The translations under genes were made by a program, and so were the position numbers. The notes below the pieces were generated by a model. That model did not search any database. It had not been told where the DNA came from and worked only from the letters and a program-made list of their open reading frames with translations. Below, piece after piece: positions 8,897 to 18,110 of a stretch of 64,000 nucleotides of DNA. Positions within the stretch are counted from its first letter, which is position 1, and every line of letters starts with the position of its first letter. The stretch is taken from positions 1,116,001 through 1,180,000 of the forward strand of contig NC_009952.1 in NCBI RefSeq assembly GCF_000018145.1, written 5' to 3'. The DNA comes from Dinoroseobacter shibae DFL 12 = DSM 16493 (GTDB lineage Bacteria > Pseudomonadota > Alphaproteobacteria > Rhodobacterales > Rhodobacteraceae).

Positions 8897-9964
8897 TTAC
8901 TCCGCGGGCACGCCGCGGATGCCACGCTGATCGACCAGCAGGTCGGTCAGTACCGCTCCGATCCACATGCAGGTCAGCGCCAGCCAGGCGGTCCCCACGA
9001 AGATCGACCCGCCCGTGACGCCGGCGCCAATCGCGCAGCCCCCGGCCAGCATCCCGCCGAAGCCCATCAGCGCCGCACCCGTTATCGAGCGGGTCATGGA
9101 GCCTGCGCCTTCGAACCCCTGTAGTTTCAGATCGCCGCCGATCCAGGCACCGAGAAAGGCGCCGAGAAACACGCCGGGCACCAGGCCGATATCAAATTCC
9201 AGGACCGGGTTCGGGATGAGAAAGAACATCAAGGTGTTCGCGGAAGGCCCCGTAAAGGTGACGCTTTCGATCTGTACGGGGTCGAAGGCGACCGCGCTGA
9301 GGGCAAAGGTCAGAACCCAGCCAAGCGCCACCGCAAACCCCACGCCAGAAGCCATCACCAGCACCCGCGTGCCGATCCGGTTGCGGCGCGCGATCTCCAG
9401 CGCCAGAACGGCGAGGACGAGTCCGAGCACGAGCCCACTTCCGCGCGGCAGCCCCAGCGCGTTCAACAGGTTCACGTTGCGCCCACCCTCGGTCATCCAG
9501 AGCGCGGCGAGCCAGTCGCGCAGGGGCGCCAGCACGCCTTGCAGGGCCATGATCGCGACCACGGCGAAAATCAGGCCCGAGACCACCGAGCGCAGGTTGC
9601 CCGTCGCCGCGAGCACCAGAAGCCGCCCGGAACATCCCCGCGCGAGCACCATGCCCACCCCGAACATCAGACCTCCGAGGATCGCGCCGGACCAGGAGCC
9701 GGTCACCGCCATCATGCGCGCATCCTCCACCCGCATCAGGCCCAGAAGGGTCGCCCCCTGCACCCAGACGAGCGCGGTCGAAAAGCACAACAGCCACACC
9801 GCCATGCGCCGCCCGAACTGCCCGCGGGCAAACTCCACGCAGGCCGCGCGCAGGCAGAAGGACGACCGCTGGGCGGCAAATCCCAGCACCATCCCTGTGA
9901 TCAGGCCAAAGAGCGCGGCGGTCGGTGCCTCGCCGATTCCGTCCACCAGAGGCAGGATGTCCAT
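8897..9964 (-). CDS. YeeE/YedE family sulfur-compound transporter
   Basis: 355 residues with about ten membrane segments, the duplicated YeeE/YedE (sulf_transp, DUF395) fold in one chain. Conserved cysteine motifs of the family are visible: SSFCLRAAC (Cys37, Cys42), RGCSGR (Cys110), and GGCAIGAG about residue 313. E. coli TsuA and related proteins use these cysteines to pass thiosulfate or a sulfane-sulfur species across the inner membrane. Its start lies only 11 bp from an ATTC-N8-GAAT box, the operator consensus of the persulfide-responsive repressors BigR/SqrR, so sulfide or persulfide induction is likely (inference). Confidence 0.88.
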   Translation of the reverse strand: MDILPLVDGIGEAPTAALFGLITGMVLGFAAQRSSFCLRAACVEFARGQFGRRMAVWLLCFSTALVWVQGATLLGLMRVEDARMMAVTGSWSGAILGGLMFGVGMVLARGCSGRLLVLAATGNLRSVVSGLIFAVVAIMALQGVLAPLRDWLAALWMTEGGRNVNLLNALGLPRGSGLVLGLVLAVLALEIARRNRIGTRVLVMASGVGFAVALGWVLTFALSAVAFDPVQIESVTFTGPSANTLMFFLIPNPVLEFDIGLVPGVFLGAFLGAWIGGDLKLQGFEGAGSMTRSITGAALMGFGGMLAGGCAIGAGVTGGSIFVGTAWLALTCMWIGAVLTDLLVDQRGIRGVPAE

Positions 9965-9975
9965 GGCCCTCTCCC

Positions 9976-9991
9976 ATTCGAAATTTGGAAT
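9976..9991. promoter_or_regulatory. SqrR/BigR-like operator (ATTC-N8-GAAT)
   Basis: ATTCGAAATTTGGAAT matches exactly the ATTC-N8-GAAT consensus described for the persulfide sensors SqrR and BigR. It is 12 bp upstream of the YeeE/YedE start codon, where binding would block the promoter or ribosome-site region. No repressor gene is present in the window. Confidence 0.6.
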
Positions 9992-10020
9992 ATGTGTGTC
10001 ACGGACGGGCCCCGCGGGCT

Positions 10021-10034
10021 TTGACCCAGATCAG
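10021..10034. promoter_or_regulatory. FNR/FnrL-type box before the MFS gene
   Basis: TTGACCCAGATCAG matches the FNR consensus TTGAT-N4-ATCAA at 8 of 10 positions. It sits 43 bp upstream of the MFS start codon and 57 bp from the divergent YeeE start, a suitable place for oxygen-dependent control. Confidence 0.45.
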
Positions 10035-10076
10035 TTTTTTCTCGCCATGCCCGGTCTTCGGGCGTAAATCGCAAGC

Positions 10077-11306
10077 ATGCGACTCGTGCCCCTTGCCGAA
10101 GCCGCCGAACTGCCCCGTTGGCGGCAACCGGTGACGCTGCTGTTCCTGATGGCCTTTGCGATGCCCATCGCGTTTGCCACCTGGAGCGCGCTTCTCAACA
10201 ATTTCGTGATCGAGCGGGCGGCCTTCACCGGTGTGGAGATCGGCTGGCTGCATACGGTGCGGGAGATCCCGGGCTTCCTCGCCGTGGGTGTCATCGCCCT
10301 GATCATGATCATCCGCGAACAGGTTCTGGGCCTCGCCTCGCTCTGCCTTTTGGGGCTGGCCAGTGCCATGACCGGGTTTTTCCCGACCTATTACGGCATT
10401 CTGGCGCTGACGCTGCTCAGTTCCATCGGGTTTCACTATTATGAGACGGTCAATCAGTCCCTGCAACTGCAATGGATCGCCAAGGACCGCGCCCCGCAGA
10501 CCCTGGGCTGGATCGTGGCGGCGGGCTCGGCGGCGTCGCTCCTGAGCTATGGCACGCTGGTCGTCAGCTGGAAGGCCTTCGATCTGAGCTACAGCTTCGT
10601 CTACCTGACATCGGGCGGGATCACGGCGGCGATCGCGCTGTTTTGCATGTTCGCCTATCCGCAATTCGAGAGCCCCAATCCGCAGAACAAGCGCATGGTG
10701 CTGCGGCGGCGTTACTGGCTTTACTACGCGCTGCAATTCATGTCCGGGGCGCGGCGGCAGATTTTCGTGGTCTTCGCCGCCTTCATGATGGTCGAGCATT
10801 TCGGCTTCGAGGTGCATCAGGTCACGGCCCTGTTCCTGATCAACTTCCTTGCCAACATGCTCTGTGCGCCGCTCATGGGCAAAGCCGTCGCGCGGTTCGG
10901 GGAGCGCAACGCGCTCGCCTTTGAATATACCGGCCTGATCTGTGTCTTCCTGGCCTATGGCGGCATCTATTGGCTGGGCTGGGGGGTGATGGTGGCCGCG
11001 GCGCTCTATGTGCTGGATCACCTGTTCTTCGCACTGGCTTTCGCGCTGAAGACCTATTTCCAGAAGATCGCGGACCCCGCGGACATCGCGCCCACGGCCG
11101 CGGTGGCCTTCACGATCAACCATATCGCGGCGGTGTTCCTGCCGGCCTCGCTGGGCTACATGTGGGTCGTGTCGCCGGCGGGCGTTTTCTGGCTGGCCGC
11201 TGCCATGGCTGCGACCTCTTTGTTCCTGTCGTTGCTGATCCCGCGCCATCCGGGCCCGGGGCACGAGACGATCTTCCAGTCCCGCCTCGCCACCCCGGCG
11301 GAGTAG
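10077..11306 (+). CDS. major facilitator superfamily transporter
   Basis: 409 residues with about twelve hydrophobic segments in two halves separated by a basic loop (KRMVLRRRYW, about residue 205). The fold and length fit MFS secondary transporters. I cannot name a substrate. There is only a poor Shine-Dalgarno before ATG 10077. It is transcribed divergently from the YeeE/YedE gene, and the 112-bp gap holds an ATTC-N8-GAAT box on the YeeE side and an FNR-like box on this side. Confidence 0.75.
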   Translation: MRLVPLAEAAELPRWRQPVTLLFLMAFAMPIAFATWSALLNNFVIERAAFTGVEIGWLHTVREIPGFLAVGVIALIMIIREQVLGLASLCLLGLASAMTGFFPTYYGILALTLLSSIGFHYYETVNQSLQLQWIAKDRAPQTLGWIVAAGSAASLLSYGTLVVSWKAFDLSYSFVYLTSGGITAAIALFCMFAYPQFESPNPQNKRMVLRRRYWLYYALQFMSGARRQIFVVFAAFMMVEHFGFEVHQVTALFLINFLANMLCAPLMGKAVARFGERNALAFEYTGLICVFLAYGGIYWLGWGVMVAAALYVLDHLFFALAFALKTYFQKIADPADIAPTAAVAFTINHIAAVFLPASLGYMWVVSPAGVFWLAAAMAATSLFLSLLIPRHPGPGHETIFQSRLATPAE

Positions 11307-11360
11307 CAACGCGCCCCCTGCATGCCTATATCAAGGGAACCCAAGACAGGAGCCACCGCG

Positions 11361-12023
11361 ATGTTTTTCATGAGCCGCAAGAAAGCCGAGATGGTCCGCG
11401 CCGAAGACGCCCTGCCGGGACGTGCGGCGGCCATTCCGACCGCAGACACCCATTTCCTTTCGGGCCGCCCGCTGACCCTCAGCGTGCCCGAGGGCATGGA
11501 GGTCGCGATGTTCGGCATGGGCTGTTTCTGGGGCGTGGAGCGGATGTTCTGGAAGCTCGAAGGCGTATGGCTGACCATGGTGGGCTATGCGGGCGGCTTC
11601 ACTCAGAACCCCACCTACCAGGAGGTCTGCACTGGCCAGACCGGCCACAACGAGGTGGTGCGCGTGGTCTATGACCCCAAGGTCATCTCCTACGAGACCC
11701 TGTTGCAGGTGTTCTGGGAAGGTCACGATCCCACGCAAGGGATGCGCCAGGGCAATGATGTGGGCACCCAGTACCGCTCGGGCATCTACACCACCACTGA
11801 GGCCCAGGCCCAGGCGGCCCAGGACAGTCGCGCGGCCTATGCCGACCAGTTGCGCAAAGCGGGCTTCGGGGCGATCACCACCGAGATCGTTCCCGCGCCG
11901 TCCTTCTACTTCGCCGAGGATTATCACCAGCAATACCTGGCGAAGAACCCAAACGGCTATTGCGGGATCGGCGGGACCGGCGTGAGTTGCCCGATCGGCA
12001 CCGGGATTGCCCAGGCGGGCTGA
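11361..12023 (+). CDS. msrA: peptide-methionine (S)-S-oxide reductase MsrA
   Basis: 220 residues from ATG 11361, which has AGGAG 9 nt upstream; the in-frame ATG at 11322 lacks a ribosome site. The catalytic motif GCFWG carries Cys55, and the family signatures [51 protein letters not shown] and [14 protein letters not shown] are all present in order. It repairs methionine-S-sulfoxide in proteins using thioredoxin. The N-terminal 40 residues before the domain are common in this group. Confidence 0.95.
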   Translation: MFFMSRKKAEMVRAEDALPGRAAAIPTADTHFLSGRPLTLSVPEGMEVAMFGMGCFWGVERMFWKLEGVWLTMVGYAGGFTQNPTYQEVCTGQTGHNEVVRVVYDPKVISYETLLQVFWEGHDPTQGMRQGNDVGTQYRSGIYTTTEAQAQAAQDSRAAYADQLRKAGFGAITTEIVPAPSFYFAEDYHQQYLAKNPNGYCGIGGTGVSCPIGTGIAQAG

Positions 12024-12117
12024 CACGTGCGGCGCCCTTGCCCTGCGGGGGCGCCCGTGAAATACGAGCGGCGCGTGTCGCCGCCGCGTTCCAAGGTGGC
12101 CGGAACGGAGCCCGTTT

Positions 12118-12987
12118 ATGCCGACCTATACCGCCTACACGACCTTGCCGGGCAAGGCGCCCGCCGAAGAGCTCGGCGCGGCGCTGGAAACCCTGACGCC
12201 CGTGCCCACGGGGGTTGGTGTGTTCGAGATCGAGGACGGCTCCGGGCTATGGGAGGTCGGGGCATATTTCATCGAGGCGCCGGATGAGACCGCGCTCGCG
12301 CTGCTGGCCGCGGCCTTCGATGCCAAACCCTTCAGCGTGTCGGAACTGCCGGAGACCGACTGGGTGGCCAAGGTCAAGCGCGAGCTGGCGCCCGTCACGG
12401 CGGGGCGGTTTTTCCTTTATGGTAGTCATGACGCCGACAAGGTGCTTCCGGATGCGGTGCCCCTGCTGATCGAGGCGGCGATGGCGTTCGGGACCGGGCA
12501 TCACGGCACGACCCAGGGCTGTCTGCGTGCCTTCGATGCGCTCCTGAGCGCTGGACAGGCGCAGGGTCCGGTGCTCGATGTGGGGTGCGGGACGGCGGTG
12601 CTGGCCATGGCGGCAGCACGGGTTTTCGACACCACGGTGGTGGCCAGCGACATCGACCCGGTGGCGGTGGATGTGGCCGAGGCCAACCTGGCCGCCAACG
12701 GCATGGCGGGCCAGGTGATCTGCGTGGAGGCGACCGGGCTCGATCACCCCGAGATCGCGGGGGCAGGGCCCTTCGGCGTGATCTTCGCCAATATCCTCAA
12801 GGGGCCGCTGATCGATCTCGCTCCGGCGATCACGGCCGCACTCGCGCCGCAAGGGCACGTGATTCTTTCAGGGCTTCTGAACGAACAGGCCAGTGAAGTG
12901 ATCAATGCCTACGCAGACGCAGGATTGTCCCTGGTTGCGCGGGACGAGATCGGAGAATGGACCACTCTGACCCTGAAAATGCCATAA
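12118..12987 (+). CDS. prmA: ribosomal protein L11 methyltransferase PrmA
   Basis: 289 residues. The N-terminal substrate-recognition domain is followed by a Rossmann methyltransferase: SAM motif I VLDVGCGTAVLAMAAA (about residues 152-167), acidic strand-2 loop SDIDPVAV, and the PrmA-specific MAFGTGHHGTT before motif I and FANILKGPLIDLAP after it. It trimethylates ribosomal protein L11. It follows msrA by 94 bp on the same strand. Confidence 0.93.
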   Translation: MPTYTAYTTLPGKAPAEELGAALETLTPVPTGVGVFEIEDGSGLWEVGAYFIEAPDETALALLAAAFDAKPFSVSELPETDWVAKVKRELAPVTAGRFFLYGSHDADKVLPDAVPLLIEAAMAFGTGHHGTTQGCLRAFDALLSAGQAQGPVLDVGCGTAVLAMAAARVFDTTVVASDIDPVAVDVAEANLAANGMAGQVICVEATGLDHPEIAGAGPFGVIFANILKGPLIDLAPAITAALAPQGHVILSGLLNEQASEVINAYADAGLSLVARDEIGEWTTLTLKMP

Positions 12988-13051
12988 TCTGTCGTCGCCG
13001 CGAGGGCCGCGCGTTATCTTCAAATTGTGTTCAAATTTGGAGAGTTTTGCG

Positions 13052-13375
13052 ATGTCTGATCAGGACAATCTGGCGCTTTTCGGGGATCGGGTGGCGCGGC
13101 TGTCGTCTACACGGGACGCGAAGCAGCGCCATGGCATCGTCTGCTGCGCGCGCCAGGAGCGGAGCCGCCGAACATGGCTCCCGCTGGGGCGCATTCTGGG
13201 GGTTCTGGCGATTTGCGTGGTGCTGAAGGCCTTCGCCATCGCCTATCTGTCGGAAGGCACCTACCGGACGCATTTGCTCTATTTCGATCAGACGAACATG
13301 GTGGAGAGCCTGCTGGCCGCTGCGCTGGCGCCGGATCCGCTGTCCCTGAAACTGTCGCGTCACTTGCCGCTCTAG
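13052..13375 (+). CDS. small conserved-type membrane protein, unknown function
   Basis: 107 residues from ATG 13052, with GGAGAG about 8 nt upstream. The first 47 residues are polar and basic, followed by one membrane helix (about 49-66, ILGVLAICVVLKAFAIAYL) and a C-terminal segment ending in LSRHLPL. I do not recognise a family. A strong bidirectional terminator lies 27 bp after its stop. Confidence 0.65.
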   Translation: MSDQDNLALFGDRVARLSSTRDAKQRHGIVCCARQERSRRTWLPLGRILGVLAICVVLKAFAIAYLSEGTYRTHLLYFDQTNMVESLLAAALAPDPLSLKLSRHLPL

Positions 13376-13402
13376 CCCGGGCGGGATGCAAGCGCCTAAC
13401 GC

Positions 13403-13438
13403 AAAAGGCGCGCCAGTGCGGGCGCGCCTTTTTGTTTT
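13403..13438. terminator. bidirectional intrinsic terminator between convergent genes
   Basis: Stem AAAAGGCGCGCC (13403-13414) / GGCGCGCCTTTT (13421-13432) with loop AGTGCG. The T-run on the right serves the small membrane protein gene; the A-run on the left serves the DUF1127 gene on the other strand. Confidence 0.9.
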
Positions 13439-13451
13439 CGGAGCGGGTGGT

Positions 13452-13649
13452 TCAGCGTTTGCGGGCGACTTCCTCGATGTCGCCGCGCGCGAGACCGATA
13501 TCGTCAAGCTCCCGGTCCGACAGGCGGTTGAGCTCGTTCCGGATGACCCGGGCATCGTTCCAGGCAATCACGGAGCCGAACAGGCTCGAAAAGAAGCCCT
13601 CGGCGCGGGGGAACAGGACGTGCGGGCGGGAAGTGTCGAAGACTGCCAT
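13452..13649 (-). CDS. DUF1127 domain small protein
   Basis: 65 residues from ATG 13649, preceded by AAGGT. The C-terminal half has the DUF1127 (YjiS-like) pattern: R-x-x-x-ELNRLSDRELDDIGLARGDIEEVAR. These small basic alphaproteobacterial proteins are often stress-induced, and some act in RNA turnover (for example CcaF1 of Rhodobacter). The upstream in-frame ATG codons would place the start inside the divergent promoter region and are not supported by a ribosome site. Confidence 0.85.
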   Translation of the reverse strand: MAVFDTSRPHVLFPRAEGFFSSLFGSVIAWNDARVIRNELNRLSDRELDDIGLARGDIEEVARKR

Positions 13650-13961
13650 TTGGCGATACCTTGTAAGCGGCGTGTGGCCGGGGTGGGTTGCGTTCTGGGC
13701 GGCAGTTAAGGCGGAGGATAGGGCTTTGCAACGGTCGGAAACTGCATGTTCGCCATGCAGTTTTGTCATGCCTTGCAAGAGGGTTCAGGTCCCTGAAAGA
13801 AAACCAGAAAAACGACCTTCCGAATGTCGTTTTTCGCCCGCTTCCGACGCAGAGGGGCGGTGTGCGGCTGCAATCTGGTGATTGTCCCGGGCGGCAAGGG
13901 TGTTGGCAGATGTTCGCGTTTCGTGCTAGTTGTTTCAAAACGAGCAGAAAAAGAGATGGGC
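13650..13961. other. divergent intergenic region with two perfect inverted repeats (possible sRNA)
   Basis: 312 bp between the DUF1127 gene and ruvC. It contains AAACTGCATG / CATGCAGTTT around TTCGC (13739-13763) and GAAAAACGAC / GTCGTTTTTC around a 9-nt loop (13807-13835). The second stem runs into T residues and could end a short rightward transcript beginning near the first. No open frame here has convincing coding character. A separate sRNA gene is speculative. Confidence 0.3.
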
Positions 13962-14492
13962 ATGCGTGTTCTGGGCATCGATCCGGGCCTGCGAAACCTC
14001 GGCTGGGGCGTGATCTCGGTCCAGGGGAGCAGGTTGCGGCATGTGGCCAACGGTCAGATCCGCTCGGAGGGCAGTGAGCTCGCGCAGCGCCTTCTCAGCC
14101 TCTATCGCCAGTTGACCGAGGTCGTGGCGGGCCATGCGCCGGATGCGGCGGCGGTGGAACATACCTTTGTCAACAAGGACGCCACGGGCACCCTGAAGCT
14201 CGGGCAGGCCCGGGGCATCGCCCTGCTGGTGCCTGCGGCGGCCGGGCTGGAAGTGGCGGAATATGCCCCCAACCACGTGAAGAAATCCGTGGTCGGTGTC
14301 GGCCATGCCGCCAAGGAGCAGGTGCAGCACATGGTCAAGCTGCAACTGCCCGGGGTCGTTCTGGCCGGGGCGGATGCGGCGGATGCCCTGGCGATCGCGA
14401 TCTGCCATGCCCATCACCTGCAGTCCCGGGGCAAGGTGGTTGCCGTCAACCGGACGGTGGCCGCGCCCGATGGATTGCGGAGCGTGTCATGA
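13962..14492 (+). CDS. ruvC: crossover junction endodeoxyribonuclease RuvC
   Basis: 176 residues from ATG 13962, chosen over ATG 13956 because AAGAG then has 6-nt spacing. RNase H-like fold: first catalytic aspartate in [14 protein letters not shown] (Asp7), Glu in [23 protein letters not shown], and the C-terminal aspartates in [17 protein letters not shown]. It resolves Holliday junctions by paired nicks together with RuvAB. Its stop overlaps the ruvA start (ATGA), so ruvC-ruvA-ruvB form one operon. Confidence 0.96.
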
Positions 14493-15163
14493 TCGGGCGG
14501 CTGTCGGGGGTTCTGGTCTATCGCGGGCGGGATCACATCGTGTTGGATGTGCGCGGCGTGGGCTATGTTGTGCAATGCTCCGAACGCACGCTGGCGGGGA
14601 TGCCCGCGCCCGGCGGGCCCGTGGCGCTCTTTACCGAACTTCTGGTGCGCGAGGATCTGTTGCAGCTTTACGGGTTTCCCACGCTGCTTGAGAAAGAGTG
14701 GCACCGGCTTTTGACATCTGTGCAGGGGGTGGGGGCCAAGGCCTCCATGTCGATCCTGTCGACCCTGGGGGTGGACGGGGTCGGGCGGGCGATTGCACTG
14801 GGTGATTGGGGCGCGTTGCGCAAGGCCCAAGGTGTGGGTCCGAAGATCGCGCAGCGGGTGGTCAACGAGTTGAAGGACAAGGGGCCGGAGGTGATGGCCA
14901 TGGGCGGGACGCTGGAGGCCGCGTTGGACGGTGTCATCGAGGACGGCATGGCCGCCTCGGAGGGCATCGAGCCCCCCTCGGCGGCGCGCCCGGCGGTGCC
15001 GTCCGCCGCCAGCGACCAGGCCGGGGCACTCTCGGCGCTGGTCAATCTGGGCTATGGGCAGGGCGAGGCGGCCAGTGCCGTAGCCACTGCGGCGGGCGAG
15101 GGGGCCGTGGGCGAGACCGATATCATCCGCGCGGCCCTGCGCCTGTTGGCGCCGAAAGGATAA
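14489..15163 (+). CDS. ruvA: Holliday junction branch migration protein RuvA
   Basis: 224 residues. Domain I is an OB fold ([30 protein letters not shown]), domain II carries two helix-hairpin-helix elements ([20 protein letters not shown] and [19 protein letters not shown]), and the C-terminal domain III ([11 protein letters not shown]) contacts RuvB. The tetramer binds the four-way junction. It overlaps ruvC by 4 bp and is followed by ruvB after 3 bp. Confidence 0.96.
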
Positions 15164-15166
15164 GCG

Positions 15167-16240
15167 ATGCAGAGCGATCCGACCTTGCGCCCCGAGCCCT
15201 TGCCGGACGAGCGCGACGGGGCCGACCGGGCCTTGCGGCCGCAATCCCTCGACGCGTTCATCGGGCAGGCGGAGGCGCGCGCTAACCTGCGGGTTTTCGT
15301 CGAGAGCGCCCGCCGCCGGGGCGAGGCCATGGATCATGTGCTGTTTCACGGCCCGCCGGGTCTGGGCAAGACCACCCTGGCGCAGATCATGGCGCGCGAA
15401 CTCGGCGTCAATTTCCGCATGACCTCTGGTCCGGTCCTGGCCAAGGCGGGGGATCTGGCGGCGTTGTTGACCAACCTGGAGGCGCGCGACGTTCTCTTCA
15501 TCGACGAGATCCACCGGCTGAACCCGGTGGTGGAGGAGGTGCTTTATCCCGCGCTGGAGGATTTCGAGCTCGATCTGGTGATCGGCGAGGGACCTGCGGC
15601 GCGGACGGTGCGGATCGAATTGCAGCCTTTCACCTTGGTGGGGGCGACCACGCGGCTGGGGCTGCTGACCACGCCCCTCAGGGACCGGTTCGGCATTCCG
15701 GTGCGGTTGCAGTTCTATTCGGCCGAGGAGTTGGAGCAGATCGTGGCGCGGGGGGCGCGGATGCTCGATGTGCCGGCCGAGCCGTCGGGGATCGCCGAGA
15801 TTGCCCGCCGCGCCCGGGGCACGCCGCGCATTGCCGGGCGGCTGTTGCGGCGGGTGGTGGATTTTGCCCTGGTCGAAGGCGATGGCACGATCACCCGTGC
15901 GGTGGCTGATGGCGCGCTGACGCGGCTGGGCGTGGACCGCGCGGGGCTCGATGGGGGGGACCGGCGCTACCTGAGCCTGCTGGCGGACAATTACGGCGGC
16001 GGCCCGGTGGGGATCGAGACGATCTCGGCGGCGCTGTCGGAGGCGCGCGACGCGGTCGAGGAGGTGATCGAGCCCTACCTGTTGCAGCAGGGGTTCCTGC
16101 AGCGCACGCCGCGGGGCCGGATGCTGGCGCGCAAGGCCTGGGCGCATCTGGGACTGGAGCCGCCCCGGGCACCTGGCGGCGCACCGCAGAGCGATCTGTT
16201 CGAAGGTCCCCCCGCGGAAGGGCCGCCGACGGAGATTTGA
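15167..16240 (+). CDS. ruvB: Holliday junction DNA helicase RuvB
   Basis: 357 residues. AAA+ motor of branch migration: [12 protein letters not shown], Walker [10 protein letters not shown] (residues 62-70), Walker B with sensor [27 protein letters not shown] (sensor 1/arginine finger), and a C-terminal winged helix ending [15 protein letters not shown]. About 15 residues longer at the C-terminus than the E. coli protein, a Pro/Gly-rich tail that is usual in this order. Confidence 0.97.
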   Translation: MQSDPTLRPEPLPDERDGADRALRPQSLDAFIGQAEARANLRVFVESARRRGEAMDHVLFHGPPGLGKTTLAQIMARELGVNFRMTSGPVLAKAGDLAALLTNLEARDVLFIDEIHRLNPVVEEVLYPALEDFELDLVIGEGPAARTVRIELQPFTLVGATTRLGLLTTPLRDRFGIPVRLQFYSAEELEQIVARGARMLDVPAEPSGIAEIARRARGTPRIAGRLLRRVVDFALVEGDGTITRAVADGALTRLGVDRAGLDGGDRRYLSLLADNYGGGPVGIETISAALSEARDAVEEVIEPYLLQQGFLQRTPRGRMLARKAWAHLGLEPPRAPGGAPQSDLFEGPPAEGPPTEI

Positions 16241-16258
16241 GGTCCAGGCCGAAAGACT

Positions 16259-16295
16259 TTATGCCTCCGGGGGGAGTATTTCTGCAAAGGTGAAG
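16259..16295 (+). other. recurrent Rhodobacterales intergenic motif after ruvB
   Basis: The sequence TTATGCCTCCGGGGGGAGTA and the following TTTCTGCAAAGGTGAAG resemble a short G-rich element (GCCTCCGG-GGG-ATATTT-AAAG-GAAG) that I recall at many gene ends in Rhodobacterales genomes. It falls in the 63-bp gap between ruvB and the next gene. A degenerate relative seems to lie at 59688-59712 after the GNAT gene. Function unknown. Confidence 0.35.
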
Positions 16296-16303
16296 GGCAG
16301 GGC

Positions 16304-16930
16304 GTGCAGGCAGACGAGATCGAGGCGTTGTTTACCCGCGGGGATGGAAGCTACCTTTGTGCGCGCTGGGGGCGGCCTCAGGCGCCGGTCGTGTTCGGGG
16401 TTGACGACGCGACGCTGTCGGTGGTCAAGGGCGCGTTCGAGGCGGTGGCCCGGCTGGCCGGGATCGAGATCGCCGAGACCGATCCGGAACTGGGCGCCAA
16501 CCTGATGGTGTTTTTCTTTCGCGATTGGGCGGAGTTGCCGGAGGTGCCGAACATGGACCGGCTGGTGCCCGAGCTGGGGCCGCTGGTCGCGCGGCTGGAG
16601 GCGGCGGAGGCCAATCAGTACCGGTTTTTTCGCTTCGATACGGAGGGCGGGATCAAGGCGGCTTTCGTATTCCTGCGCATGGATGCGCATCTTTCGGCGG
16701 TCCCGGCGGAGACACTGGCGCTCAGCCAGGCGGTACAGACGATCCTGCTGTGGTCCGACAGGGCCTTCACCGAAACCTCGCCCCTTGCGGCGACGCAGGG
16801 CGGCGCCACGTTGCTCAAGCCCGAGATCGCGCAGGTCATCCGGGCCGCCTATGATCCGGTGCTGCCCGTGGCGGCGACGGATCCGGCCCATGTCTTGCGG
16901 GTCGCGGCGCGGATCGGGGCGACGCAATGA
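16304..16930 (+). CDS. conserved-type hypothetical protein between ruvB and ybgC
   Basis: 208 residues starting at GTG 16304 with GAAGGGCAGG just upstream. No signal peptide or membrane helix. I do not recognise a family. A run of Phe/Asp (MVFFFRDWAELPEVP, about residue 67) and regular alpha/beta pattern suggest a folded cytoplasmic protein. Its stop overlaps the ybgC start by 4 bp (ATGA), tying it to the ybgC-tol genes by translation. Confidence 0.7.
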   Translation: MQADEIEALFTRGDGSYLCARWGRPQAPVVFGVDDATLSVVKGAFEAVARLAGIEIAETDPELGANLMVFFFRDWAELPEVPNMDRLVPELGPLVARLEAAEANQYRFFRFDTEGGIKAAFVFLRMDAHLSAVPAETLALSQAVQTILLWSDRAFTETSPLAATQGGATLLKPEIAQVIRAAYDPVLPVAATDPAHVLRVAARIGATQ

Positions 16931-17337
16931 GCGTCCATCGCTTCGATCTGCGGGTCTATTACGAGGATACCGACCTTGCGGGCATCGTCTATTATGCCAA
17001 CTACCTGAAGTTCATCGAGCGTGGGCGCAGCGAGTATCTGCGCGCCCTCGGCATCGACCAGACCGCCCTGCGCGACACATCGGGCGTGGTCTTTGCCGTG
17101 CGCCGGGTGGAGGCGGACTACCTGCGTCCGGCAGTCTTTGACGATCACCTGTGCGTGACCACCGCGCCCCGTCAGGTCACCGGGGCGCGCATCGTGCTCG
17201 ACCAGGGGGTGCTGCGCGGCGAAGAGGTGCTGTTTTCTGCCTTGGTGACAATCGTTTGCCTGTCGGGCACGGGGCGGCCTGCGCGAATGCCACGTGAGGT
17301 TGTCGCGGCCTTCGGGGCAGAGGCGAAAACGCGCTAG
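16927..17337 (+). CDS. ybgC: tol-pal system-associated acyl-CoA thioesterase YbgC
   Basis: 136 residues, hot-dog fold. The active-site segment YYEDTDLAGIVYYANYLKFIERGRSEYL holds the catalytic Asp (about residue 18) and the helix signature of the 4HBT/YbgC family. YbgC hydrolyses short acyl-CoA or acyl-ACP thioesters and is regularly the first gene of the tol-pal cluster. The tolQ gene begins 95 bp downstream. Confidence 0.93.
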   Translation: MSVHRFDLRVYYEDTDLAGIVYYANYLKFIERGRSEYLRALGIDQTALRDTSGVVFAVRRVEADYLRPAVFDDHLCVTTAPRQVTGARIVLDQGVLRGEEVLFSALVTIVCLSGTGRPARMPREVVAAFGAEAKTR

Positions 17338-17432
17338 AGCCGTTCTGCAGCCTTTCAAAAACCCGGCAAAGCGCGTATCTTGTCGGCATAACAAACGGCT
17401 CCCGAAGGGCCGGAGACAGGACTGAGCAGGCC

Positions 17433-18107
<675 letters not shown>

Positions 18108-18110
18108 GCC

